This document shows positions 49,753 through 60,185 of a stretch of DNA of 64,000 nt, in pieces. Below the pieces are notes generated by a model. The model saw only the letters and a program-made list of their open reading frames with translations. It had not been told where the DNA came from and ran no database searches. The DNA is from JAPLHP01 sp963720375 (GTDB lineage: Bacteria; Chloroflexota; Dehalococcoidia; UBA2247; RBG-13-53-26). Location: NCBI GenBank assembly GCA_963720375.1, contig CAVRFM010000015.1, positions 110,729 to 174,728 of the forward strand, written 5' to 3'. A program made the translations under genes and the position numbers. How positions within the stretch are numbered: the first letter of the stretch is position 1; the number at the start of each line of letters is the position of its first letter.

Positions 49753-51410
49753 TATGTTCCCTCCTTCTCCCCGTGGTGCAATGGCAGAGGATGCTGGGCT
49801 CCCTCTCGCATGGTCTGTTTTGCTGCTTTTATGAAATCACTAAAAAGGGGATGAGGTCGATTAGGCCTTGACTTGAATTCAGGATGAAACTGAGTAGCAA
49901 TCATCCAGGGGTGGTCTCTGAGCTCAACTATCTCGACAAGTTTGCCATCAGGGGAAAGACCGCTGGCAGTTAACCCTGCCTCGCCCAGAGTATAGCGGAA
50001 TTGGTTATTAAACTCAAATCGATGGCGGTGACGCTCGTAGACAACAGGCTCGCCGTAAGCAGCAGCAGCGCGGCTGCCTTTCTGGAGATGACAGAGATAA
50101 GCTCCTAACCTCATGGTTCCCCCTTTCCCATTTACCTCTCGCTGTTCGGGCAGCAGATCGATAACGGGGTAGGGAGTCTGAGGAGAGAACTCAGTAGAAT
50201 TAGGCTCATCTGAATCGAATACGTGGCGGGCAAACTCTACGACCATGACTTGCATCCCCAGGCAGAGGCCCAGGTATGGCACCTTATGTTCCCGAGCATA
50301 CTTGGCTGCCTTGATCATGCCCTCTATGCCCCTGTAACCAAAGCCACCGGGAACTAAGATCCCCTGCACAGGGCCAAGGAGTCTGTCCAGATTGCCCTCG
50401 TCCTTTTCGATATCCTCAGATTGAACCCAGTGGATATCCACCTCTCGATCCAGAGGGGTGGCAGCGTGACGAAGCGCCTCTCGCACCGAAATATACGCAT
50501 CCCGAAGCTCCACATATTTGCCCACCAGGGCGATAGGCAGTGGTTGCTTGGGGGCTTTCATTTTTTCCACAAGATCCCGCCACTCGCGCATATCCTCGTT
50601 GCCGGAAGGTAGCCTCAGCATTTCCATCATCAGATTACCCAGCCCGGCCTCCTCAAGGATAATAGGAACCTCATAAATACTCGGCACAGTCATGAGAGGT
50701 ATTACTGCCCTCTTGTCTACGCTGCAGAAGAGGGATATCTTATCCTTCATTCCCTCAGGTACGGGGTAGTCGCTACGACAGACAATAATATCGGGCTGGA
50801 TACCGATGCGACGCAACTCATTAACGCTGTGTTGTGTGGGCTTGGTCTTTAACTCCCCGGTTGATGAGATGTAGGGCAGCAGTGTCACATGGATATAGAG
50901 CACATTATCTCGCCCTACATCGCTACGCATCTGGCGGATGGCTTCAAGGAATGGAAGTCCCTCAATATCGCCCACCGTTCCACCGACCTCCACGATTACC
51001 ACCTCAGCCCCGCTATCCTCTCCTACCTCCTGAATCCGTCTTTTAATCTCGCTGGTAACATGGGGTACTATCTGGATAGTGCCGCCCAGGAAATCACCCC
51101 GCCTTTCCTTGGCGATAACTGAGCTGTAGATCTGGCCTGTGGTGACGCTTGACGCGGCGGTAAGCTCGATATCGATAAAGCGCTCATAATGGCCCAGGTC
51201 AAGGTCGGTTTCAGCACCATCACGGGTGACAAAGACCTCACCGTGTTGATATGGGGACATAGTCCCTGGATCGACGTTGAGATAGGGGTCTAGTTTTTGG
51301 ATGGTGACGGCGATATTGCGACTCTTGATTATCCTGCCTACAGAAGCGGCAGTTATCCCCTTCCCTACAGAACTGACCACACCACCAGTAATGAATATAT
51401 ACTTCGCCGT
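49752..51410 (-). CDS. pyrG: CTP synthase
   Basis: A CTP synthase with synthase domain (VSSVGKGITAASVGRIIKSR, DPYLNVDPGTMSPYQHGEVFV) and glutaminase domain (GLCLGMQ with the active Cys, and HPEFKSRP). Makes CTP from UTP and glutamine. The normal start segment KYIFITGGVVSS is encoded, but no ATG, GTG or TTG precedes it. The codon in place is ACG at 51410, just after AAGGAG. GTG 51380 would cut into the conserved first strand, so a non-standard ACG start or a base error is likely. Confidence 0.92.
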   Translation of the reverse strand, partial: TAKYIFITGGVVSSVGKGITAASVGRIIKSRNIAVTIQKLDPYLNVDPGTMSPYQHGEVFVTRDGAETDLDLGHYERFIDIELTAASSVTTGQIYSSVIAKERRGDFLGGTIQIVPHVTSEIKRRIQEVGEDSGAEVVIVEVGGTVGDIEGLPFLEAIRQMRSDVGRDNVLYIHVTLLPYISSTGELKTKPTQHSVNELRRIGIQPDIIVCRSDYPVPEGMKDKISLFCSVDKRAVIPLMTVPSIYEVPIILEEAGLGNLMMEMLRLPSGNEDMREWRDLVEKMKAPKQPLPIALVGKYVELRDAYISVREALRHAATPLDREVDIHWVQSEDIEKDEGNLDRLLGPVQGILVPGGFGYRGIEGMIKAAKYAREHKVPYLGLCLGMQVMVVEFARHVFDSDEPNSTEFSPQTPYPVIDLLPEQREVNGKGGTMRLGAYLCHLQKGSRAAAAYGEPVVYERHRHRFEFNNQFRYTLGEAGLTASGLSPDGKLVEIVELRDHPWMIATQFHPEFKSRPNRPHPLFSDFIKAAKQTMREGAQHPLPLHHGEKEGT

Positions 51411-51464
51411 AGGCTCCTTAAGGTGAAAACAAACAATACGCGAGGAAAGTTAAATCTGAAAACA

Positions 51465-51492
51465 AGTATAACACCTTTGATCTGCCTGTCAA
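51465..51492 (-). promoter_or_regulatory. Promoter of the pyrG-fsa-rho unit
   Basis: On the minus strand, TTGACA (51492-51487) and TATACT (51470-51465) are 16 bp apart. It predicts a leader of about 50 bases before pyrG. Confidence 0.7.
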
Positions 51493-51612
51493 GCAGCGGA
51501 AAATATCAAGAGCCAACGTGGCGGGGCAAGACCCCTTGCTCGTCCGCTGCCCAAAGCAAAGGATCACCGACTACCATTTGCCGAGAAAGCTCCTGGTGGC
51601 GTCACGGGGCAT

Positions 51613-52876
51613 CTACAGGTGGAGCAACCCCTGGATGTCCTTCTCTTCAACAGGGCCGACGACCGCCAGGTTAAGCCTCTCCGGCACAAACAGTTCTCTG
51701 GCTACCCGGATCATGTCGTCAACCTGGATAGAGTCGATTATGGATACCACCTCATCAACGGTGAGAATGTTCCCCAGCAAAAACTCCTGTCCTCCTAACC
51801 AGCCGGCCACGCTCCGCGTATCCTCCATACGCAGCAGCAGACGTCCCTTGCAGAATTCCCTTGCCTTCTTCAACTCGTCTTCGGGCACCTTCTCCCTTTT
51901 CAGTTGATTCAGTTCTGCCAGTACTGCTTCGACACAGCCCGGAAGTTGTCTGGGGTCAATCCCGGCATAGACGATCAGCGCGCCTGTGTCCAGGAAGTGG
52001 TCTGCATAGCTGTGGATGGCATAGGCCAGCCCTCTATTCTCCCTGATCTCCAGAAAGAGGCGGCTGCTCATGCCCTCACCGAGCACAGCATTGAGCAGGT
52101 CTAAGGCGAACCGGTCAGGATGCTGGAGTGACAGGCCCGGCAGGGCGAGGCAAAGATGGGCCTGCTCCGTGTCGCGCTGCTCGACTCGCAATCGTGGCTC
52201 CTGCTGGGGGCTGTCAACTGCATACCACTCCTGCCGTATGCCCCTTTTCCCAATGTCCAAAGGTTTCTTCCATGCTGGCCACCACTTCCTGGTGGCTGAT
52301 ATCACCGGCAACGCTCACTACTGTATTATTGGCCAGATACTGGCTATCAAGGTAGCGGAGCATGTCCTCCCGCATCAGTTTGCCCACCGTGGTCTTGGTT
52401 CCAGCGACATCTCTCCCCAGGGGCTGGTCCGGCCACATGACTTCGTCAATGAGCAAGTCCACCCGCTGTTGAGGGGAATCAAGGCACATGTTGATCTCCT
52501 CGATAATTACCTGTCTCTCCTTCTCGATCTCTTCAGGATCAAACCTGGAATGAGACAGCATATCGGCCAGGATGTCTACGGCCAGTGAAAAATGGGGACG
52601 GGCAACCTTGCACCAGTAGATGGTCAGTTCCTTATCAGTACCGCCGTTAAGCAATCCGCCGACACCTTCAATTGACTCCGATATCTCTTTGGCCGTGCGT
52701 CTGCGCTCGGTGCCTTTGAAGCAGAGATGCTCAATGAAGTGGGATATCCCTGCCTGTTCAGCCTTCTCGTAACGGGAACCAGCACCGATAAACACGCCCA
52801 CAGACACAGAACGCGTGTGAGGCATGCTGGACGTTACCACTCTCAGCTTGTTGTCAAGAACGCTTTTCTGATACAC
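51613..52876 (-). pseudogene. M16-family zinc peptidase, frameshifted
   Basis: Two frames form one M16 protease. The first holds the inverted zinc site HFIEHLCFKGT and the later Glu in EEINM; the second holds the C-terminal half, with GMSSRLFLEIRENRGLAYAIHS. The frames meet at FGHWEKG / IRQEWYAVDSP, and deleting one G from the GGGG run (52241-52244, CCCC on the plus strand) joins them. Start GTG 52876 after AAGGAG. These peptidases usually occur beside each other in Chloroflexi; all active residues remain, so an assembly error is plausible. Confidence 0.8.
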
Positions 52877-53048
52877 ACGGTCTCCTTATTCAGCACATTC
52901 TAATGATGGCTGCGACTCATGTCAAAAATAGACTTGTTCGGATGGATAGCGTTTGACCGGTGACAAGAGGTGGCTATGGCGGCTGCATCAAGTCGCCCGG
53001 CAAGGCGACGATCCCTGTCCATGCTATACTCTCCGCAAAGGAGGTATC

Positions 53049-53255
53049 ATGGGCATGAAGATTGAATGCTTGATTTGCCTCAAGGAGACTATCATCCCGA
53101 ATAACATTAACACCGAGAGGTATGACGGGCAGATTACCTGCCGGGAATGTGGCTCGCTGCTCCAGGTGAAGCTGGTCAAGTCGAAGGTAGAGCAATGCAA
53201 AGTCGTGAGGGTCGGGCACCCCAAGATTCCTGAGACGAAGCGCTTAAGGCCATGA
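53049..53255 (+). CDS. Small zinc-ribbon protein
   Basis: A 68-residue protein with CLIC near residue 9 and CREC near 33, a single zinc ribbon, then a basic strand-rich tail. ATG 53049 follows AAAGGAGG. Function unknown. Confidence 0.7.
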   Translation: MGMKIECLICLKETIIPNNINTERYDGQITCRECGSLLQVKLVKSKVEQCKVVRVGHPKIPETKRLRP

Positions 53256-53458
53256 GTGAGGCAGAGCAGCAAGGGACACGTTGGCTTGAAGGGAAGTCCT
53301 GACGATTGCTGGCTGCCGCCGCCATCAATCAGCCTATCCCCTATGTATCCAAGTTGAGGTTGACGCCTCTTGCTTGATATGCTATTGTCCGAGGCGAATA
53401 TCCTCAAGCACACGCCCTGAGACATAATTCGTGCCCGAGCGGAGCTAGGAGGGAGGCT

Positions 53459-53851
53459 GTGACAAAAACGATGAGAGTAAGAAAGACTACCTTAGTTGTG
53501 CTGTTGCTTGCGGTTCTGTGTTGGAGTGGGATGGTTGCATTGGGGTGCAAAACGTCGTCTGGCGGGATAGCTACTGTGGAAAGTATTTCGGCTAGCGCCA
53601 TTAACTTGACCTATACGTATACTCTAGATGTAGATCTGAAGCCCGGTGGTGAGGCCAAGGCAAATACCGTGTACACAGTGGACCTCTATGAGAAGGGCAA
53701 ATTTAGACACAGTGCAACTGTGGAATGGAGTCAACCAGAGATAAATGTGGCAGGTGACAAGATTGCTGAGTTCCCGTTGTCTGCAGACGAATGGAATGCC
53801 TATTACATGAAAGACGTTAGCAACATCTTCTCCGTGAAGGTACACGAATAG
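53459..53851 (+). CDS. Predicted lipoprotein
   Basis: A 130-residue protein with a basic start, a hydrophobic helix (TTLVVLLLAVLCWSGMVALG) and a lipobox-like VALGC, so Cys about 30 is the likely lipidation site. The mature part is beta-rich. GTG 53459 follows AGGAGGGAGG; ATG 53471 is an alternative. Role unknown. Confidence 0.65.
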   Translation: MTKTMRVRKTTLVVLLLAVLCWSGMVALGCKTSSGGIATVESISASAINLTYTYTLDVDLKPGGEAKANTVYTVDLYEKGKFRHSATVEWSQPEINVAGDKIAEFPLSADEWNAYYMKDVSNIFSVKVHE

Positions 53852-53964
53852 GCTCAAACGGCAAGAGGCGGGTGGCAAAGCAGTACGACCAGAATCAATC
53901 GTTGAATACCTAACGGGGTGGGCAGCGATTTCCACCCTTGTCTTTTCGTCAGTATCAGTCAACT

Positions 53965-54000
53965 CCCTTTATATCCAATCTGATGTTCGGGTACTATAAT
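53965..54000 (+). promoter_or_regulatory. Repeated upstream element with TATAAT, copy 1
   Basis: CCCTTTATATCCA ... CTGATGTTCGGG ... TATAAT (53995-54000). The same order occurs at 54358. A related CCCTATGTATCCA is at 53339. Confidence 0.55.
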
Positions 54001-54032
54001 GGTCGCACAAGAAAATCCATCTTGGAGGGAAA

Positions 54033-54347
54033 ATGGCTGAGATAAAAGTGAGTATTGAGATGAAGGATGATGGTAGTAGTCAAAAAACCGCAAGTGAGGT
54101 AAAGCAACCAATAACCCTTGAACATATTCACGAACACCTTGAGGGGATGGAGAAAAGTGCTGAAGTGGAGTCGTATCGCAGACTTGGGGTTGATTTCGTG
54201 GCACTAGGGCTTGCTACTGTGGCAATAGGCGTAGCACTTCGAGCATGGAAATTGGACCTAATAGGACTGCTAGTAGCTGTCATTGGGTTGTTTGTGGCGA
54301 CGTGGGTTGCTAGCTTTATAGACCGACGTCTGAAGAAGGGTAAGTGA
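54033..54347 (+). CDS. Small membrane protein, paralog 1
   Basis: A 104-residue protein: charged start MAEIKVSIEMKDDGSSQK, a helical middle, then two helices (VALGLATVAIGVALRAW and LIGLLVAVIGLFVATWVAS) and a basic end. The start is shared with the gene at 54432 (MAEMKVMVEMKDCGSSEK), so the two arose by tandem duplication of the promoter and 5' end. The ATG follows GGAGGG. Confidence 0.65.
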   Translation: MAEIKVSIEMKDDGSSQKTASEVKQPITLEHIHEHLEGMEKSAEVESYRRLGVDFVALGLATVAIGVALRAWKLDLIGLLVAVIGLFVATWVASFIDRRLKKGK

Positions 54348-54357
54348 TCTTCACCAT

Positions 54358-54389
54358 CCCTATGTATCCAGGCTGATGTTTGGTATAAT
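54358..54389 (+). promoter_or_regulatory. Repeated upstream element with TATAAT, copy 2
   Basis: CCCTATGTATCCA, then GCTGATGTTTGG and TATAAT (54384-54389), followed by GGTCGCAT as in copy 1 (GGTCGCAC). Confidence 0.55.
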
Positions 54390-54431
54390 GGTCGCATAAG
54401 AGAAATCTGGAGATCAATGAGTGGAGGTGTG

Positions 54432-54939
54432 ATGGCTGAGATGAAGGTTATGGTTGAAATGAAAGACTGTGGCAGTAGCGAAAAGGCCACACCTGGGTCA
54501 AAGGAACCAACAGAAGACTGGGCGAAGGTGGAGTATCAGCAGGCTCAGGATTCTGCTCAGCATCATGATAACCTAGTATGGACGACAACCAGTATCATAT
54601 GGGCTGGGAATCTAGTCCTGCTTGGACTGATACTTGGGCTGATAGTAAAGGACAATAATGTAGACACCACATCACAGGTGTTCTCATCTCTTCGTCCTTT
54701 GTTCATCATATTAGGTGCGCTGGGCATACTGCTAAGCTTGTTTGTATGGAGTATGCAACTACAATTCGGGAAGATCAGGAACTTCAAATACAAGAGATGC
54801 AAGGAAATAGAGGGGGGTATATGGTCTGAAGCAGCACACCAACCTCCCATACTGCAAGGGGAGTCAGACATGTGCCTACGCAGTAATCAACGTAGTATTC
54901 ATCTTTGCCTGGAGCTGGGTGTTGTGTAAAGTGTGTTAG
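54432..54939 (+). CDS. Small membrane protein, paralog 2, likely frameshifted near its end
   Basis: Starts MAEMKVMVEMKDCGSSEK like paralog 1, then has two helices (TTSIIWAGNLVLLGLILGLIV and LFIILGALGILLSLFVWSM) and KIRNFKYKRCKEIEGG. The open frame stops at 54929. In the next frame, from 54818, a coherent end GLKQHTNLPYCKGSQ, then AYAVINVVFIFAWSWVL (a helix) appears. Removing one G from the G6 run at 54812-54817 would join them, giving a third helix. Family not named. Confidence 0.6.
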
Positions 54940-55416
54940 TGCAGAGGACGATTGCCTCACTCCACCATCCTCTTGTAGAATCCCAGACCTGTAGGCATGT
55001 TCGCTTTAATTCACGCTCAATCATGCCCACTTGTTCCCCATAACCTCTCACACTTAACTAATCCCTGAATCCAACTTGACAATAATACCACGCCCAATTG
55101 ATTCTCTCAGCCGGTAGTATTCACTTGTCAAGGTTCACCGGGCTGAGCCATGCCTACCTCGCAGACGATCCGAGAGAAATCTGTGAGCCTGCCAGTGGCT
55201 GCTGAGATGCAGGTGTGATCCGGATGATCTAGATTATCCAGCAAGTAGTTCGCAACCGCATTCGTTGAGGTTGATGCAGGGCGGTGGAGTTCATGGGATC
55301 AGTGTGGGCGGCTCTGCATAAATGCAGCGACATTGCCCTTTGCATGCAGGAATAGAAGCGGAATGAGGAAATAGGCGAGTAAGTCAACGCGGGGATTTGT
55401 GAAAGGGGGAAGTGAA
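54940..55416. other. Intergenic region before the chemoreceptor
   Basis: About 480 bp without a gene. It contains TTGACA near 55076 and no riboswitch or repeat that I can recognise. Confidence 0.4.
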
Positions 55417-57449
55417 GTGATAAAGAGACTGCGAAAACCGATAAAGATGCGGCTTCTGGTGAAGATGCTCATGGCGTGCCTGGTTGTGATAGCCGCATTC
55501 GGTCTATTCTGGGGCTACTACGCTTTGCCGAGATTTCAGGCGGACAAGATGCTCGACGAGGAGACCAAATCGAAGCAGGAGGTTGAACTGGCTGTCGGGT
55601 GTGGTCAACTACTGGTACAACCTCGAAGCCTCAGGGCAGATAACCATGGCTGAGGCGCAGTCATCCGCGCTTAAAGTGGTGGGCGACTTGCGTTATGACT
55701 CGAATGATAGTGAAGGCTCTTTCTGGGTCAATGATAGTCGGCCGGTCCTGCTTGCAGATGCCACTAGGCCGGACCTGGTAAACTCCAACGTGAGCAACTT
55801 CAGTGGATGAGAAGGGCAATTATATCTTTCGGGATATCGTGGATATATCTCAGAGAGATGGATCCGGGGTTTACACCTTTTATCGGCAGAAGGATGGCAG
55901 TGGCCAGGTAATGACCGAGGTATCCTATGTGGAATCCTTCGCCCCATGGGGATGGGTAATCGGCACGGGGTTCTATAAAGAAGAGGTTATAGCGGGCTAT
56001 AGATCGTGGAGGGATACGGTCGGTTGGGTTTTTGGCGGTATCGCTTTCCTCTGCATCCTCATCTTCTGGATGCTCACACGGTATGCGTTGGGCAAGCCTT
56101 TGACCTCTCTGGTAAAAACGTCTGAGGCTTTAGCGCAGGGTAGAGTTGACCAACAGATCGACATAAAGTCTAATGACGAAATTGGCATGTTGGCATCTGC
56201 CTATTCAAAGGTTATCGATTATATGAAGGAGATGGCGGAAGTCAGCAGGAGAGTAGCCGATGGTGACCTTACGGTGGAGGTGAAGCCGAGATCGGAGGGG
56301 GATATTCTGGGCAATGCCTTCTCGCAGTTAATTGCCAGGCAGCACGCGCTCATAGGCGAGGTAAAGACCGCGACCAGAAGCGTTGCGGAGGCCAGCAGGC
56401 AGCTTACCAAAGCTTCGGAGCAGACAGCACAGATCACCCAGCAGATAACGAATGCCATGCAGCAGTTAGCCAAGGGTGCAAGCGAGCAGTCGAACTCACT
56501 CCAGGGGACGATGAAGAGTGAGGAAGAGCTTCTGAAAGCTATTGATCAGATAGCCAAGGGATCTCAAGAGCAGGCTGCCGGTGTGGAGCAAGCCAGCGGT
56601 ATGGTCAAACAGGTCTCCACGGCCATCGTCCAGGTATCCGGGAATGCCCGGGCAGGGGCCGAGGCATGGAGAAGTACAGCCAAATCTGCTGAGAACGGCG
56701 CCCGCATGACACATGAAACTGTTGAAGGGATGAAGAAGGTAAAAGAGGCCATGGATATTGTCTCCCTGAGAGTGACTGACCTTGGTGAAAACTCCAGAGA
56801 GATTGGCAGTATTGTGGCCACTATCGATGACATAGCTGCCCAAACCAACCTTCTTGCCCTCAATGCTGCTATTGAGGCAGCCAGGGCTGGCGAGCAAGGA
56901 CGGGGATTTGCAGTGGTGGCTGACGAGGTAAGGAAACTTGCTGAGAGGTCATCCCTGGCAACCAAGGAGATAGCATCCCTGATTGGCAATATACAAACCG
57001 GAGTCAGAGAAGCCGTGAACGCCATGGGACAGAGCACCAAGCAAGTCGGGGTAGGCTACAATCTAGCCACTGACGCCGGCAAAGCCCTGGATGATATCCT
57101 GGAGAGATCAAATGAGGTTGGTAAGCAGGTTGAGCAGATATCGGGTGCTGCCCAGGAACTGAATGCCTTGAGCAATGAAATGGTGAATGTGATCGAGCAG
57201 ATCAACAAAATCGTGGAAGAGAACGCGGCTGCCACCAAGCAGATGACAGACAGCTCGGTCCATGTATTGAGGTCTATCGAGAATGTAGGCAGTGTTGCTG
57301 AGGAAAACAGCGCATCTGCGCAGGAGGTCTCGGCCTCGACTGAGGAGATGTCTGCCCAGGTGGAGGAAGTGCTTGCCTCAGCTCAGTCATTGACCGAGAT
57401 GTCTGAGACAATGGAGAGGGCTGTGGCAGTGTTCAAGATCGATTCGTAG
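55417..57449 (+). pseudogene. Methyl-accepting chemotaxis protein, two frameshifts
   Basis: Three frames make one receptor: N-terminal helix (MLMACLVVIAAFGLFWGYYAL), a Cache-type sensor (VVNYWYNLEASGQITMAEAQ, then DEKGNYIFRDIVDISQRDGSG and PWGWVIGTGFYKEEV), a second helix, HAMP and a full signalling domain with AAQTNLLALNAAIEAARAGE and GFAVVADEVRKLAERS. Frame changes are near 55597-55599 (GGG) and 55802-55809; each needs one base removed. GTG 55417 follows GGGGGAAG. It senses small molecules and works with CheA/CheW, which are not in the window. Confidence 0.75.
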
Positions 57450-57680
57450 AAGCATCCATTTATGAGGCATCGGGGAAATCCTTTCCTCGAAAAAGACAGC
57501 CCCACCCTCAGGAGGGGGAAGAGGATGGAGCTGCGACAATGAAGCGGGTACAAGCCAGGGACACTCCAGAACTTTAAGCCCTATATGATTCTCTTGGTCA
57601 TCTTATAGAAGGTGCCCTGGGGGGCACACTTCCATAAGCATAAACCATGTAAAGCGAGACGCCAGACAAAGTGCGCGCCG

Positions 57681-58784
57681 CTAGCCGGATGGTCTCTGAC
57701 CCAGGGTGACTTCAGTAGTATAGGTTGTCTTTCCCCGAACATAGGTGATGGTCACTTTGTCACCTGGGCTGTGGCTTTGTATGGCTGACGCCAAGCCTTG
57801 GCTATCCGTTATCGCCACATCATCAAATTTGGTGATGACGTCAGCAGTCCTGAGCCCTGCGGTGTCTGCCGGGCCTCCTGAGACCACCGCCACAATTAGC
57901 ACCCCGGAGTCAACCGAAAGGCCATACTGAGACGCGACAGCCTGAGTAACCGTAGTCGTGTTCACTCCGAGCCAGGCAGAAACCACAGAGCCTTCGGTTA
58001 TCAGAGAATACACGGTAGAAATGGCGGTATCCGTGCTTATGGCAAATCCAATGTTCTCTGCGTTGGTGGCAATTGCCGTGTTGATGCCTATTACCTGTCC
58101 GGCCATGTTCACCAGGGGTCCTCCGCTGTTCCCGGGGTTGATGGCGGCATCGGTCTGGATAAGGTCATCTAGGACCACGCCATTTGATTCCTCAATCGAC
58201 CGCCCCAGGTAGCTGACCACCCCTTCAGTCCAGGTAGGTCCTCCAGGCAGGGCCAGGGCGTTGCCCACCGCCACCACCTCGTCCAGCACACTGACCTTCT
58301 CCAGAGAGTTGCTCAGGAAATTGGCATAAGGAAGGGCTTCACCCGCTTGAATCTCCACTACTGCCAGATCAGTTGACGAGTCGCCAGCCCATTTGACGGC
58401 GTTAAAGCTGCGCCCGTCGCTCAGGGTCACCGTCAGGCTCTGGGCTCCTTCAACTACGTGATCATTGGTCACAATGTACCCTTTGGGGTCTATGATGATC
58501 CCGCTGGCAGCGCCACTCTCAGGGACAGGTTGATAGAACATGTTATAGCCCACCGTCTGAGTAGTTATAGAGACAACTGCGGGGGAGAGCTCTTTTATCA
58601 AGTCAGCTGTCGATAAAGTTGAAGTGACGTTATCCTGCACGTAAACTGGTGTCCAACTGGGGTCGATCGGTGTGCCGGCGGCATTAGTCTGATTGCTTGT
58701 CTTATTAAGCAGGACAAAGGCCGAACCAGCACCCAGCACACCTAAGATCACGAAGATAATTAAAAAGTACTTCAATCTATGCAT
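57681..58784 (-). CDS. HtrA/DegP-like serine protease with PDZ domain
   Basis: A 367-residue membrane-anchored protease. One N-terminal helix (FLIIFVILGVLGAGSAFVLL); catalytic His109 in VTNDHVV, Asp139 in SSTDLAVV and Ser220 in NPGNSGGPLV; a PDZ domain at about 275-360. Degrades misfolded proteins outside the membrane. ATG follows GGAGGAGG. The promoter at 58872 carries the operator of the neighbouring two-component system. Confidence 0.93.
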   Translation of the reverse strand: MHRLKYFLIIFVILGVLGAGSAFVLLNKTSNQTNAAGTPIDPSWTPVYVQDNVTSTLSTADLIKELSPAVVSITTQTVGYNMFYQPVPESGAASGIIIDPKGYIVTNDHVVEGAQSLTVTLSDGRSFNAVKWAGDSSTDLAVVEIQAGEALPYANFLSNSLEKVSVLDEVVAVGNALALPGGPTWTEGVVSYLGRSIEESNGVVLDDLIQTDAAINPGNSGGPLVNMAGQVIGINTAIATNAENIGFAISTDTAISTVYSLITEGSVVSAWLGVNTTTVTQAVASQYGLSVDSGVLIVAVVSGGPADTAGLRTADVITKFDDVAITDSQGLASAIQSHSPGDKVTITYVRGKTTYTTEVTLGQRPSG

Positions 58785-58871
58785 CTGTCCTCCTCCAAAA
58801 TCATCATTCCGACGTTTTTCATTCGAAGATATCGGGAATCCAAAGGTAGATTAACGCGCTGTCACATATAC

Positions 58872-58905
58872 ACCTTAACACAGGAAAGGTAAAGACACGG
58901 TAAAA
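58872..58905 (-). promoter_or_regulatory. Operator and extended -10 promoter of htrA
   Basis: On the minus strand: TTTTACC, GTGTC, TTTACC (11-bp period, 58905-58888), 10 bases, then TAAGGT (58877-58872) with TGT just before it. The same layout is at 60865-60898 and 61066-61098. Confidence 0.75.
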
Positions 58906-58947
58906 TCTCTGGCAGCCCCATCTTCATAAGGTGTTGAAGTAAGAGGG

Positions 58948-60069
58948 TTACTCCGGCCTATGCCGGGGCAGGACTATTCTGAAGGTGCTCCCTTGATCTG
59001 GGACGCTCTCCACAGAGACAGAGCCCTTGTGATCCTCGGCAATTTTTTTCACTATGGCCAGACCAAGGCCAGTGCCGCCGTGAGCGCGTGACCTGGACTT
59101 ATCGACGCGATAGAAGCGGTCAAATATGCGCTGTTGATCGGTCTGGGAAATGCCGATGCCGTTGTCTTGCACCTGGATAATAACATCTGAGTCTCCAGCC
59201 TGAGCCGAAACCTTCACCATGCCGCCGGGCCGGTTATATTTGATGGCATTGTCAACGAGATTAATAATCGCCTGCTTAAGACGCATGGCATCGCCTCTGA
59301 CAACAACATCATGCGCTGGTGGCTCCACTTGCAGGCTGATGCCAGATGCTGCTGCATTAGCCCTTTCCTCCATGGCCACCTCATCCACAATGGATGCCAC
59401 ATTTACCACTGACCACCCCGACTGGGTCGGACCTCCCTCTGAGAGCATGAGGAGGCCATCGTTGACACTGGTCATCCGCTCCAGGCTCAACTTGATCACT
59501 TCCATCGCGTGTTTGTAGTCCGCCGTGGTTGCCCCTTCGTCCATCTCAACGACTTCAAGGTTGGTCTGGGCTATGGCGATAGGAGTCCTGAGTTCATGCG
59601 AGGCGTCCTGAATGAACTGTTTTTGAGATTCGAAAGCGCTATCCAAACGCTGAAGCATTTCATCAAAGGTATCGGCAAGGTGCTTCAGTTCATCGCTGGG
59701 ACCCTGATGGTTGATCCTTTCTTTGAGGTTTCTTTGGGAAATCCGTTCTGCCAGTGAAGAGATGCGCTCAACAGGCTTGAGCATCGTTCCAGAAAGGATG
59801 TAGCCGCCGACTACCCCAACAACCAGGACTGCTCCAATACCCATCAGGGAGTAGTTGCGCAGATTCCGCAGATTTCGGTCTCTTTCATCTTGGATCACTT
59901 GTCTCCATGACGGGACATCATAAGGAGGCGTTTCTGGCATCGTGGGTCCGGATCCCCGCATAGCGGCGTTGACTCCAATGACCAGCCCCACCAGGATGAG
60001 AATGAGAAATGCCGAATACCACAGCGTGAGTCGGAAACGTATGGTCTTCATAAAGGGAGGTACCTTCAT
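58948..60069 (-). CDS. Sensor histidine kinase of the HtrA-linked system
   Basis: A 373-residue kinase with TM1 (LTLWYSAFLILILVGLVIGV), a short outer loop of about 60 residues, TM2 (MGIGAVLVVGVVGGYIL), HAMP, HisKA (DASHELRTPIAIA) and ATPase boxes NLVDNAIKYNRPGG, DNGIGIS, GGTGLGLAIV. ATG 60069 is preferred, 8 bases after AAGGGG; GTG 60078 and ATG 60051 are alternatives. A small sensor loop suits membrane-stress sensing. Confidence 0.88.
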   Translation of the reverse strand: MKVPPFMKTIRFRLTLWYSAFLILILVGLVIGVNAAMRGSGPTMPETPPYDVPSWRQVIQDERDRNLRNLRNYSLMGIGAVLVVGVVGGYILSGTMLKPVERISSLAERISQRNLKERINHQGPSDELKHLADTFDEMLQRLDSAFESQKQFIQDASHELRTPIAIAQTNLEVVEMDEGATTADYKHAMEVIKLSLERMTSVNDGLLMLSEGGPTQSGWSVVNVASIVDEVAMEERANAAASGISLQVEPPAHDVVVRGDAMRLKQAIINLVDNAIKYNRPGGMVKVSAQAGDSDVIIQVQDNGIGISQTDQQRIFDRFYRVDKSRSRAHGGTGLGLAIVKKIAEDHKGSVSVESVPDQGSTFRIVLPRHRPE

Positions 60070-60185
60070 GTTAAACACCCCTTTCTCTTGCCGGTGGAGA
60101 CCAACTTCCGAGACCAGAGATCATCTTGTTATGCGTGCTGCTGGTGTGGATCCTTGAGGTGTGAGTAAAGAGGCTGGCATTGTCA

